Source of the DNA: Frondihabitans sp. 762G35
GTDB taxonomy: Bacteria; Actinomycetota; Actinomycetes; Actinomycetales; Microbacteriaceae
Reading direction: 5' to 3'
Length of the DNA: 64,000 bases
Assembly (NCBI RefSeq): GCF_002074055.1
Contig: NZ_CP014619.1
Location: 3,345,252-3,409,251 of the forward strand
The notes under the pieces are model-generated. The model made no database searches, was not told the origin of the DNA, and was given only the letters and a program-made list of their open reading frames with translations. The first letter of the stretch is position 1. Every line of letters begins with the position of its first letter. Positions 1-8,052 of this stretch are shown in pieces. Both the position numbers and the translations under genes were made by a program.

Positions 1-711
1 GGCTGGTGGCAGAAGCACTTCCGCACCCTCGGTGTGGAATCCGATATCACCACCATCAGCAGCAGCGAAGAACGCCTCGCCCTCCGCGACCCCGATGGTC
101 TCCGGCTGGAGTTGGTCGCCTCGTCCCTCGTCGACCCCAGGAACCCGTGGGACTCCGCATCGGTGCCAGCCGAGCACGCCATCCGCGGACAGCACTCCTC
201 CGTCCTGACCGTCGCCGACCCCGCAGGGACCCTGAAGGTCCTCACCGAAGAACTTGGGCTAGAAGTCTTCTCCGCCGAAAACGGCCGGTTCCGCCTCGCC
301 GCAGCAGAAGAACGCCCCGGAAACATTGTCGACGTGATCGCCGACCCCACGGGGCCCACAGGCCTGACGGCAGGTGGCACGGTTCACCACATCGCCTTCC
401 GCACTCCCAACGCGGAAGCGCAACGTGCATACCGCGAGCAACTCGTCGGTCACGGCTACCAGGTGACGGAAATCCTCGACCGTCAGTACTTCACCTCGAT
501 CTACTTCCGCGAACCCGGCGGGGTCCTGTTCGAAATCGCCACCGATACTCCCGGCTTCGACGTCGACGAACCCCTCCTCGAACTGGGCCGTAGCCTCAAA
601 CTTCCGCCGTGGCTTGAACCCTCTCGCGAAGACATTGAGCACGCCGTCATCCCGGTGACCATTCCTACGGAGAACAACCCCGACGCCGTCACCGAAGATG
701 AACCCCAATGA
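1..711 (+). CDS. VOC-family ring-cleaving dioxygenase, MhqO-like (5' end outside window)
   Basis: The frame is open to the first base of the window (reading G-W-W-Q-K-H-F), so the gene starts upstream and about 236 residues are visible. It has the paired beta-alpha-beta modules of vicinal-oxygen-chelate proteins. The C-terminal half keeps likely metal ligands: His in GTVHHIAFRT and Glu in GGVLFEIATD. This half resembles the MhqO/LinE-like dioxygenases that open hydroquinone-type rings with non-haem Fe(II). The stop overlaps the next start (ATGA at 708-711), so it is translationally coupled to an alpha/beta hydrolase, as in quinone-detoxification pairs of Firmicutes and Actinobacteria. The substrate is inferred from family and neighbour only. 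Confidence 0.85.
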   Translation, partial: GWWQKHFRTLGVESDITTISSSEERLALRDPDGLRLELVASSLVDPRNPWDSASVPAEHAIRGQHSSVLTVADPAGTLKVLTEELGLEVFSAENGRFRLAAAEERPGNIVDVIADPTGPTGLTAGGTVHHIAFRTPNAEAQRAYREQLVGHGYQVTEILDRQYFTSIYFREPGGVLFEIATDTPGFDVDEPLLELGRSLKLPPWLEPSREDIEHAVIPVTIPTENNPDAVTEDEPQ

Positions 712-1340
712 GCGAGAGCACCGCCGGGCCGGACTGGCCACATATCTTCATTCCCGGATCCGGACCCGTCGTCCTGGCACTGCACGGGACAGGCGGAACC
801 GAAGCCGACGCAGCACCGCTCGCACAAACCCTGCTCCCCAAGGCCGCCGTCATCGCACCACGTGGCCGCGTCCTCGAACAGGGCCTGTCCCGCTGGTTCA
901 GACGGGAGGCAGAAGGTGTCTTCGACGTCGACGACGTCATCAAACAGGCCCTCCTACTCAACGACTTCATCGTGACGATCACACGCGAACACGGCCTCAC
1001 CGGCCGAACCGTCATCGCCATCGGCTTTTCGAACGGCGCGAACATGAGCCTCGCCCTCGCGATGCTCCACCCCAAGACCGTCCACGCGGCCGTCGCCTTC
1101 TCTGGCATGTATCCATTCGGGGACAAAGAGGCGCCCCGTGATCTTTCGGAAAGTCGGTTCCTGCTCTTCAACGGCCAAAGCGACGCGATGGCACCCCAAA
1201 GCAGCGTGCACCTCCTCATCGACCAACTCCTCCTCCGACACGCGCACGTCGACTACCGACTCCGCCCAGGCGGGCACGGCATAACACCAGACGAACTAGC
1301 CACAGCCCGCGGCTGGCTTGAAAGCTCGAACCACCCCTAG
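708..1340 (+). CDS. alpha/beta hydrolase, MhqD/carboxylesterase-like
   Basis: A 210-residue phospholipase/carboxylesterase-type alpha/beta hydrolase, probably cytoplasmic because no signal peptide is seen. The oxyanion-hole segment LALHGTGG lies near the N-terminus. The nucleophile Ser is in GFSNGAN (about residue 107). The likely acid is Asp in NGQSDAM, and the likely base is His in PGGHGI near the C-terminus, so the catalytic triad looks complete. It overlaps the upstream ring-cleaving dioxygenase by 4 bp (ATGA). Paired hydrolases of this kind accompany MhqO-type enzymes in quinone or azo stress. No MarR/MhqR-type regulator is visible in the window. Confidence 0.85.
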   Translation: MSESTAGPDWPHIFIPGSGPVVLALHGTGGTEADAAPLAQTLLPKAAVIAPRGRVLEQGLSRWFRREAEGVFDVDDVIKQALLLNDFIVTITREHGLTGRTVIAIGFSNGANMSLALAMLHPKTVHAAVAFSGMYPFGDKEAPRDLSESRFLLFNGQSDAMAPQSSVHLLIDQLLLRHAHVDYRLRPGGHGITPDELATARGWLESSNHP

Positions 1341-2265
1341 CAGCCGCGTTCAGCCATACCCTCCGCGGTCTCGCCATGCTCAAAAGGTCGAGGTTGCAAA
1401 GCGCTGGAAACGGTTTCCCGGGATGGGTGATTTCGAGAGCTAGCCGGCTAGGTCGTCCCGTTTCGCCGAAAGCGACGATCTAAGTGGCAATACGAAAAAG
1501 CCGTCCGATCGGCGCGAAAAATTCCCGCATTGTCGCGTTGGGCTGTACCTCAAAGCGACATCAGGTCCCGCTCAGTCCGACCCGGGACGCACGTTTGTCG
1601 CCCGCTCATCGCCCGTTACGATCGCCCGGGGTAAACGTACGTCCCTGGATCTACGGGCATACGAAGTACCTGCCAACCTGGCCGGCACGAAGGGCGTCGG
1701 TCGCGCGCCCTCCGGGGGTCGGGGGCTCATCGTCGCAGTCGGCCTCGGGGCCACCGGCGGGGAGTGGACGGAGGGTGCCGGCGCCACCCGAACGGCGCCG
1801 GCCCCACCATCATCATCAACACTGGCTCACCCGAAGAGCCACCGGACCATTCGAAACTAGGCGTGCAGCGGCACCGCCGCTAGTCGGTGAAAAAGCCGAC
1901 ACCCGTAAGTGGCACACGACCCGGCCTCGTGGCCGGAGAACGATCTTCGCGCCCCGTGACTCCGTCGATGTGCTGTCGTCGGGACATCCGAAAGCCCTGC
2001 GATGCCCGATGAAGCCGGGGCGATCGCAAGGCTCTGCGGGTGATCCTCGACGGAGAGGCGCGGAGCACTTCACACCACGGCGCGGACACGTCCGATTCGG
2101 GTCAGACGGTCACGAGCAACCGTGCGGGACGGTGAAGCAACCCCAACGTACATGCCCCCTAAAGGAGGGACACTCCCCCCGTTCTGGGGATACCCGCCTC
2201 GCCTCCCGCGCTGATCCTCTGATGAGGGGCTCTGTCAGTCGAGGGTCTGCTCCTCCCCCGTGCAG
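1341..2265. other. 925-bp stretch without a recognisable gene
   Basis: Open frames here are Arg/Pro/Ser-rich shadows with no domain I recognise. No tRNA or convincing terminator was seen. A G-rich and C-rich tract lies near 2155-2185. The region may hold decayed sequence. Confidence 0.4.
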
Positions 2266-2532
2266 TCAGGGCTCGGCCCGGTCTTTCCCGGTGCGCTCCC
2301 GCAGGTATTCCGATGTGGTTCCGCCGTCACGAATGTGCTCGAGCAGGTCAACGTCAATGAAAGCGGCGGCCGCGATCTCGTCCGTGCCCGAACCTGCGCT
2401 GAGGACCGCGCGGGCAAGCTCGTCAACGGTGCGCGCCGCCTGGTCGGCGGCACGAGCAAGCAGGGCGGCGTACTCGGTGTGCAACCACAGGTCGTTCATC
2501 TGAGCATCGTCGAGGGGCGTCGTTCCGGGCAT
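2266..2532 (-). CDS. small hypothetical protein
   Basis: About 88 residues, acidic and Ala-rich, with predicted helices (LHTEYAALLARAADQAARTV and a later IDVDLLEHIRDGG). I start it at the ATG at 2532 because a GAGGGG stretch sits just upstream; GTG at 2541 or ATG at 2499 are alternatives. The composition looks coding, but I recognise no family. It is divergent from the sigma-factor gene that starts at 2705. Confidence 0.45.
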   Translation of the reverse strand: MPGTTPLDDAQMNDLWLHTEYAALLARAADQAARTVDELARAVLSAGSGTDEIAAAAFIDVDLLEHIRDGGTTSEYLRERTGKDRAEP

Positions 2533-2704
2533 GCCCCTCACCCTGCCAGAGCCACCGGCCCAGACCAGGGTATGACCGCCTCACGGAGGCCGATTCGGAC
2601 CCGCAACCAGCAGACGGCGGCCCCCGCACTGGGGTCGGCGCGATTCATGAAACCGCATAGGGTCACGAGAGGGTCGTCGTAGGGGCGCACCACGACCACA
2701 ACCA

Positions 2705-3301
2705 TTGAGGCCTTTTTTGAGTATCGCTCCCGCACCGGCCGCCGACACCGAACGATCCGACGACGACCTCCTCGTCCTCACCGCCGAAGGCAACAAGCAA
2801 GCATTCGCCGTCTTCTACGACCACACCTCCTCCCGCGTATACGGCCTCGTGAAACGGGTTCTCATCGATCCCGCCCAATCCGAGGAAGTCACCCAAGACG
2901 TCTACCTCGAGGCATGGCAGAACGCGTCCCGATTCGACCCCACCAAAGGCAAAGCCCTCTCATGGCTGCTCACGATGGCGCACCGCCGAGCGATCGACCG
3001 GGTTCGCGCCTCCCAATCCAGCCGGAACCGCGACCTCGCCGTCGGAGTCCGCGACTTCGAAGAAACCCGCGACGATGTCGAGGAAACCGTCGAGATCACC
3101 CTCGAACACCAACGCATCACCAAAGCGATGCGCACCCTGACCCCCAACCAGCAGCAAGCCCTCGAACTGACCTACTTCCAAGGCCTCACCAACACCGAAG
3201 CAGCCCTGAAAGCCGGAGTGCCCATAGGGACGATGAAGACGCGACTTCGAGACGCGCTCATAGCCCTCCGCACCCGGGTAGGAGCATCCGAAGCAGCCTA
3301 A
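2705..3301 (+). CDS. sigK: ECF RNA polymerase sigma factor, SigK-like
   Basis: A 198-residue sigma-70 family member of the ECF/SigK type. Region 2 has the typical stretch SEEVTQDVYLEAW followed by KALSWLLTMAHRRAIDRVR. Region 4 has LTPNQQQALELTYFQGLTN and the recognition helix in VPIGTMKTRLRDAL. The start is uncertain: TTG at 2705 gives the longest form and TTG at 2717 is also possible. SigK-type factors are normally followed by a membrane anti-sigma factor (RskA). Nothing like that is found in the next 500 bp, so this gene is either an orphan or has lost its partner. Confidence 0.85.
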   Translation: MRPFLSIAPAPAADTERSDDDLLVLTAEGNKQAFAVFYDHTSSRVYGLVKRVLIDPAQSEEVTQDVYLEAWQNASRFDPTKGKALSWLLTMAHRRAIDRVRASQSSRNRDLAVGVRDFEETRDDVEETVEITLEHQRITKAMRTLTPNQQQALELTYFQGLTNTEAALKAGVPIGTMKTRLRDALIALRTRVGASEAA

Positions 3302-3838
3302 AGCCGCTGCCCATTGCGTAGCTGTGGGCCACTATTTGTTCTCAGGTGCTATGCCGAGCGATCGGCGCAACTCGTCTTCTCTGGTGCTGGCCAGCTCGTC
3401 CCCGCGCTGCATTAGGAATCGTAAAGAGGTGTGAGGTTTTCGCCAGAACCGAGCGGAGAAGCGTTGCGGGCGTTTTCGCGTGGCAGGCGCCTCGCTGGCG
3501 CTATTGCAGGTGATGGCGCTTATCGGGTGCGACTCGATTGAGCCGATATCTCGGTGCATGACCGTCGCCGACAGGAGCGCTATGGGCCCCAGAATTCCCT
3601 ACTTCCATGCAGGCTGGCAAAGCCTCTCATCGATGATCGGTAGCAGATGGCCAGACCACGCCGCACGATCAAGCGACCAGAAAGACGACATCAAACCCTG
3701 GAAAGCGACATTACATTTTGGAAACCACACAACAGATGTAGGGTCCGGCGATTCATTGCAGTGACAACAAACCCCTGATCAGAGGCCAATGTAAATTCAA
3801 CAACACTTGTCGTTTGCTGAATTAAGGGCTCTCAGGCT
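3302..3838. other. 537-bp stretch without a recognisable gene
   Basis: This follows the sigma-factor gene where an anti-sigma gene would be expected. A short minus-strand frame (3332 to about 3420, ending in SLGIAPENK) looks like a possible C-terminal gene remnant, but it is too short to assign. The base composition drops toward lower GC around 3690-3830. Confidence 0.35.
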
Positions 3839-4342
3839 CTAAGACCGAAACCCGCGGCTCTCCAGCTCTCTGGCCAAAAGGATTTCGACAGGCTGGGACG
3901 CTTCGGTTGATCCCACGCGAGACAAACTCTCGGTGACGGCCAAGACCTCAACGGCAACGCTCTGGGCTCTGAGGGTCGCGAGGTGATGGATAAGGTCACC
4001 GTCGCTCCATTGCGTGAAGTCGGCGCCTGCGTCACGCCAGGCGGGCCAGGAAATTACAGCGCGAGCCACGGATCGGAGGTGATCGTTGATTCCGGCGTTT
4101 TGCAGGTCGACCAGCGTCGCCGGAGGCCTACCTACCGAGCCAGCCCAAGCGTTATAGGCGACCCAGGCTCGCCCCCATGCGATGCGCCTGCTATCGTCTG
4201 CCGAGTTTTCGAAGGGCGCTGCCTCCGCGATCCATTGCCAGGGCTCTAACTGGAAGTCATTGCCGCGGGTCGCTTCAAACAAGCTCCATCCATCGCCGTC
4301 GAAGTTGGCAACAGCGCGAAAGTCATCAAAGGTCCCCGTCAT
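3839..4342 (-). CDS. hypothetical protein
   Basis: A 167-residue soluble protein, rich in Trp and acidic residues (WSLFEATRG, EPWQWIAEAAPF, WGRAWVAYNAW), with no signal peptide or membrane segment. I do not recognise the family. Steady protein-like composition over the full length and lack of a better overlapping frame support coding. It lies 55 bp downstream of another hypothetical gene on the same strand that is cut by the IS21 element, so the two may once have been an operon. Confidence 0.5.
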   Translation of the reverse strand: MTGTFDDFRAVANFDGDGWSLFEATRGNDFQLEPWQWIAEAAPFENSADDSRRIAWGRAWVAYNAWAGSVGRPPATLVDLQNAGINDHLRSVARAVISWPAWRDAGADFTQWSDGDLIHHLATLRAQSVAVEVLAVTESLSRVGSTEASQPVEILLARELESRGFRS

Positions 4343-4397
4343 GTCTCGACCCTACAGACCCAGCTGCTCAGACGAACTGCACCCTGGTCGTTCCGCC

Positions 4398-4796
4398 TCA
4401 GGCTGCAAGAAGTTCACGCGAGGGCCGGTGGAGGTCGACGAGGAGATCGGCAGCGGACTCGGACAGCCCAAGCGAAGGCGCTAGGGCACGAATGGATTTG
4501 CCACCGGCCATGGCAGCCCAGAGGTCGTCGATAGCTGACCCTCCGGACATGACTTCACTTAGGCCATCCGGCACTGACGCCGGAAGGGGCGGCTCCCAGA
4601 GGACTGGTTCGCCTTGGACGCCGCGCTCGAGGAGAAAATCGAGCGCTATAGAGTCAAGAGCCTTTTGGGTTTCCAGGCTCAGTCGGCGCCGGAGTTGATC
4701 GTCGTACTTGCTAGCACGACCCGGTTGTACAGGTTCGATGCCCGTGCCACCTGAAACACGCGCCTTCAAGTACTGCTCCGCCCACCATGCATCCCA
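4398..4796 (-). pseudogene. hypothetical gene truncated at its 5' end by the IS21 element
   Basis: A minus-strand frame reads from the IS border leftward (L-W-D-A-W-W-A-E-Q-Y-L-K and on) to a stop at 4398. It ends in a helical segment containing SIRALAPSLGLSESAADLL, which resembles a helix-turn-helix. No credible initiation codon lies between the IS end and the body of the frame; the only in-frame start is TTG at 4769. The most likely reading is that insertion removed the N-terminal part. The missing part is not found on the other side of the element. Confidence 0.45.
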
Positions 4797-4846
4797 CAGT
4801 GATGGTGCTCACTGAGTTTCCTCAGTTCTGCTCACTGAATTTCCCC
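4797..4846 (+). repeat. left terminal inverted repeat of IS21 copy 1
   Basis: It pairs with 7028-7077 in inverted orientation, 42 of 50 matches. It contains repeated GCTCACTGA-type motifs, as expected for the multiple transposase-binding repeats at IS21 ends. Confidence 0.75.
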
Positions 4847-4956
4847 ACTCCGGGTCGCTTCCGCTCATGAGAGCGGGCCTTTCTCGACGCTGGTGGTCTC
4901 TGACCACGCACCAGTACGAGAAAGGCCCTGTTCTCATCATTTCAGAGGAGGACGAC

Positions 4957-6267
4957 GTGGATATCCACGCCTTGAAACGGCAGGGAATGACGATCAGCGA
5001 GATCGCCCGCCGCACGAACCACGACCGCAAAACAATCCGCTCGTATTTGACCGGTGATCGCCAGCCCGGGCAACGTGACCGGTCCGCCCCGGACCCGTTC
5101 GAGGTGTTCGTCGATTACGTCACGGCGCGGCTGCTGGAGGACCCGCACCTGTGGTCGATGACACTCTTCGACGAGTTGAAGCCACTGGGGTTCTTTCACT
5201 CGTATCCGACCCTGACGAGGCAGATCCGGGCCCGTAATCTGCGGCCGGCGTGCACCGCGTGCGCTCACGTCACCGAGCGTCCGAACGCGGTCATCGAGCA
5301 TCCGCCGGGCGAGGAGACCCAGTTCGACTGGGTCGAGTTGCCGAATGCACCGGTGTCGTGGGGGTTCCCGACAAAGAGAGCGTTCCTGCTCGTGGGGTCC
5401 CTGCCGCACTCGGGCTGCTGGCGAGCGGTCCTGTCGCCCTCGATGGAATTGCCGCACCTGCTGGCCGCGATGACCACCGTCGTCCAGGGGCTGGGCGGGG
5501 TGAGCAGGGATTGGCGGTTCGACCGGATGACGACGGTCGTGAAAGCGGGCAGCAACGACCTGACCCCGATGTTCGCTGCGTTCGGGAAGCACTACGGCGT
5601 CCGGGTGATCGCCTGCCGGCCACGGTCCGGGAACCGGAAAGGGGTCGTGGAGAAAAACAACCACACCATCGCGCAGCGCTGGTGGCGGACCGTCCCCGAC
5701 GAGGTCACCCTCGAGCAGGCGCAAACAAGCATCGACCTGTTCGCAGCCCAGCAAGATAACCGGCGCCGGAACACCCCGACCGGAACATCGACCGCCGCCG
5801 CCATGCGGGCCGCCGAACGGTTGCGCCCGCTGCCCGCTGTCCCGTTCCCGGTGGTCGTGACCGAGGAACGACAAGCGACTAGGCAGGCGCTGATCAGTTG
5901 GCGGGGGAACCGTTACTCCGTCCCACCCGAACTCGCTGCCGCGACCGTTGTCGTGTCCTACAGGCTCGGCTCGGACCTCATCGACATCAGCACACCCGGC
6001 GGAACGGTCATCGCTCGGCACCGCACCGCCGAACCAGGCCTCGGGGCCACGATCCGTGACACCGGTCACGTCACCGCGCTCGAGCAGATCGCGATGATGT
6101 CGGCACCTCCCGGTCGCCCGCACCGACACAAGGAACGCATCCCACCCGGTGTCGACGCCCGCCATGCCGCCGACACCCTCTGCGGCATCCCGGCAGCCCC
6201 GTCGACGACCGTCATCGATCTGGCCGCTTACGAGAAAGCCGCGAAGAACAGGAACACCCTCGCATGA
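4957..6267 (+). CDS. istA: IS21-family transposase IstA
   Basis: A DDE transposase of about 436 residues. The N-terminal helix-turn-helix is visible (LKRQGMTISEIARRTNHDRK). The catalytic-core acidic residues can be placed at Asp in EETQFDWVEL, Asp in DWRFDRMTTVV and Glu in GVVEKNNH. A C-terminal beta-barrel-like domain follows. I choose GTG at 4957 because an AGAGGAGG ribosome site sits 6 bp upstream; frames starting earlier (4867) have no such site. The stop (TGA, 6265-6267) overlaps an ATG at 6264, the normal coupling to istB. The gene appears intact. Confidence 0.88.
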   Translation: MDIHALKRQGMTISEIARRTNHDRKTIRSYLTGDRQPGQRDRSAPDPFEVFVDYVTARLLEDPHLWSMTLFDELKPLGFFHSYPTLTRQIRARNLRPACTACAHVTERPNAVIEHPPGEETQFDWVELPNAPVSWGFPTKRAFLLVGSLPHSGCWRAVLSPSMELPHLLAAMTTVVQGLGGVSRDWRFDRMTTVVKAGSNDLTPMFAAFGKHYGVRVIACRPRSGNRKGVVEKNNHTIAQRWWRTVPDEVTLEQAQTSIDLFAAQQDNRRRNTPTGTSTAAAMRAAERLRPLPAVPFPVVVTEERQATRQALISWRGNRYSVPPELAAATVVVSYRLGSDLIDISTPGGTVIARHRTAEPGLGATIRDTGHVTALEQIAMMSAPPGRPHRHKERIPPGVDARHAADTLCGIPAAPSTTVIDLAAYEKAAKNRNTLA

Positions 6268-7011
6268 ACCCGACACCCCGACGCCGCCGACGCTCTCCCG
6301 AAGGTCCTTGACCAGGCGCAGGCCGAGGGCTGGTCGCTGACCCAGGCGCTGGAACGGCTCCTCCACGTCGAAGTCACCGCGACCGACATCCGCCGCCTCA
6401 CCGGAAGACTCCGCTTCGCGAACCTCCCCACCGACGCCCGCCTCACGGACTTCGACCTCGACACAGCCTCCGGCATCGACCGATCACTCGTCACGGAGCT
6501 AGGGACCTGCCGGTTCATCACCCCCGCGACGAACGTGCTGTTGATCGGACCACCCGGTGTCGGGAAAACACACCTCGCGACCGGCCTCGCCCGCGCCGCG
6601 GTCGAGGCCGGATACCGAACCTACTTCACCTCTGCCGCGGAACTCGCTGCCCGCTGCCACCGGGCCGCGATCGAGGGCCGCTGGTCCACGACCATGCGCT
6701 ACTACGCCGGCCCCACCCTCCTCGTCATCGACGAGCTCGGCTACCTTCCCTTGCCCGCCGAAGCCGCGTCAGCCCTGTTCCAAGTCATCAACCAGCGCTA
6801 CCTGAAAACCTCGATCGTGCTCACCACGAACCGGCCCGTCGGCGGCTGGGGAGAGATCCTCGGCGACACGACCGTCGCCGCCGCGATGCTCGACCGGCTC
6901 CTGCACCGCTCCGTCGTGATCACCCTCGACGGACCCTCCTACCGGCTCCGCAACCACGCCGCCGCAGCCGACGAACTCCGCCGCATCACAACCGGCACCA
7001 ACACCCGCTAA
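6264..7011 (+). pseudogene. istB: IstB helper ATPase, probably frameshifted at its start
   Basis: The body is a clear AAA+ IstB ATPase: Walker A in GPPGVGKTHLA, Walker B in LLVIDELGY, and sensor region VLTTNRPVGGW. The coupled ATG at 6264 reads only about 15 codons before a TGA at 6309. The conserved N-terminal part (ALERLLHVEVTATDIRRLTG) is in another frame, which is open from the istA stop but has no ATG or GTG start before 6535. Removing one C from the CCCC run at 6276-6279 would join the ATG to the conserved frame. So either a +1 slip restores it or the gene is inactive. Confidence 0.65.
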
Positions 7012-7027
7012 CCTGACCCCGCGACCC

Positions 7028-7077
7028 GGGGAAAACCAGCGAGCACAACCGAGGAAAATCGGTGAGCGCCATCACTG
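7028..7077 (-). repeat. right terminal inverted repeat of IS21 copy 1
   Basis: Inverted match to 4797-4846 (42 of 50). It lies 16 bp after the istB stop. Confidence 0.75.
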
Positions 7078-7089
7078 CTTCGCGGATGG

Positions 7090-7248
7090 TTACTGAGCCG
7101 GCCCGACATCGTTGGTCGAAGATCGGAGCGCCTTCAGCATCTCATCGACATCGTCGAAGGAGACACCAGTTCCCGCTTCAGACTCTTCGATCGCCGCCCT
7201 GATCTCGGGAGTGATCCAAGTGGATTTGTCGCTCGTGTCTCTCGGCAT
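7090..7248 (-). CDS. small acidic protein, antitoxin-like
   Basis: 52 residues starting MPRDTSDKSTWITPEIRAAI and ending in a helical, acidic tail (FDDVDEMLKALRSS). It resembles short addiction-module antitoxins in size and in the EIRAAIEESEAGTG segment, but this is a loose likeness. A toxin gene would normally follow on the same strand. That position is occupied by the IS21 element (from 7077 leftward), so the partner may have been lost. Confidence 0.4.
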   Translation of the reverse strand: MPRDTSDKSTWITPEIRAAIEESEAGTGVSFDDVDEMLKALRSSTNDVGPAQ

Positions 7249-8052
7249 GCCCTGATTTTGAACCACGGCGCGTTGAGCCACAATGCCACCCACGATGAGA
7301 CGTGAAAGCGGCACTGACGCACGATTTATTCACGGACGGGGCCTGATGGTTTGCAGAGATCGATTCGGATGACTTCTTTGCGGCGCGAGAAGACTTTCGA
7401 GCCCTCGGGTTGAAGCTGGCTGCGTGTTTCAACCACCATCGGGAAGTACCGCGCCGACATGCCTCGGCGAACCGTTCTGACCTTTCAGTCTTCGGATGGG
7501 CTGTTCATTGTCGAGTCAGAGTTTGCCCTTGAAGCCTCAAACGGTGCCCAGTCGGTCGGGTCCATTCGGACGATCGTTGGGGAGCCGCTTGAGTCGACTC
7601 GTCGAGTCGATGTTAGCTCTGCGCCATTATCGCGATGTGCTCGAGCGGGCCGACCTTCGAGCCCGCAACTGGTGCGCAATGACGATCCATGTCGGTGCCG
7701 CTTTGACTGCCAACGCTCCGCCCTCTAGACGAGAGTCGGCGCCGTGGCTACTGAATATTGGGGGCATTCCAGATCTTTTCGCATGTCAGTCGGCAAACTA
7801 GTCTCGGTCCACTCGCGGGGGAAGTCTTTCTGCTGGCCGTCGAGGTAACGAAAGCTCTGCGGTGGTTCGACGCCGCCGCGGACGCGCAGCTCTCTCAGAG
7901 GCATTGCCGTGACCCATCCACGGGGTGCACTCACGTGCGGGATCGTCCGTGCGAGCTTCGAGCGGGGCCAGGACGATCGGGCCATGACACCGGTGGTTAT
8001 TCCGATCACTTCACACCTCGCGTCGCTCGTTCGGCCGACAAGCAGGGACTGG
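7249..8052. other. 800-bp stretch without a recognisable gene
   Basis: Several short frames exist on both strands but none has a convincing ribosome site or a family I recognise. A local GAGTCGACTC/GAGTCGA repeat lies near 7590-7610. It separates the IS21/antitoxin area from the 3' end of the PEP carboxykinase gene. Confidence 0.35.

Larger units (their letters stand above)
4797..7077 (+). mobile_element. IS21-family insertion sequence (copy 1)
   Basis: A 2.28-kb element carries istA and istB-like genes between imperfect 50-bp terminal inverted repeats (42 of 50 positions match by eye). Both ends read CAGTGATGG inward. No clear target-site duplication is seen (left flank ATCCCA, right flank CTTCGC), which suggests later rearrangement or an end a few bases from where I placed it. 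It is unlike the second IS21 element at 39170-42453 in ends and protein sequence, so the two are independent arrivals. Confidence 0.8.

Noticed and set aside
4942..6366. 474-codon minus-strand frame opposite istA
   Set aside because: Shadow of a transposase with clear HTH and DDE residues on the plus strand.
4797..7077. Target-site duplication around IS21 copy 1
   Set aside because: Flanks ATCCCA and CTTCGC share no direct repeat of 4-8 bp, whichever nearby end is chosen.
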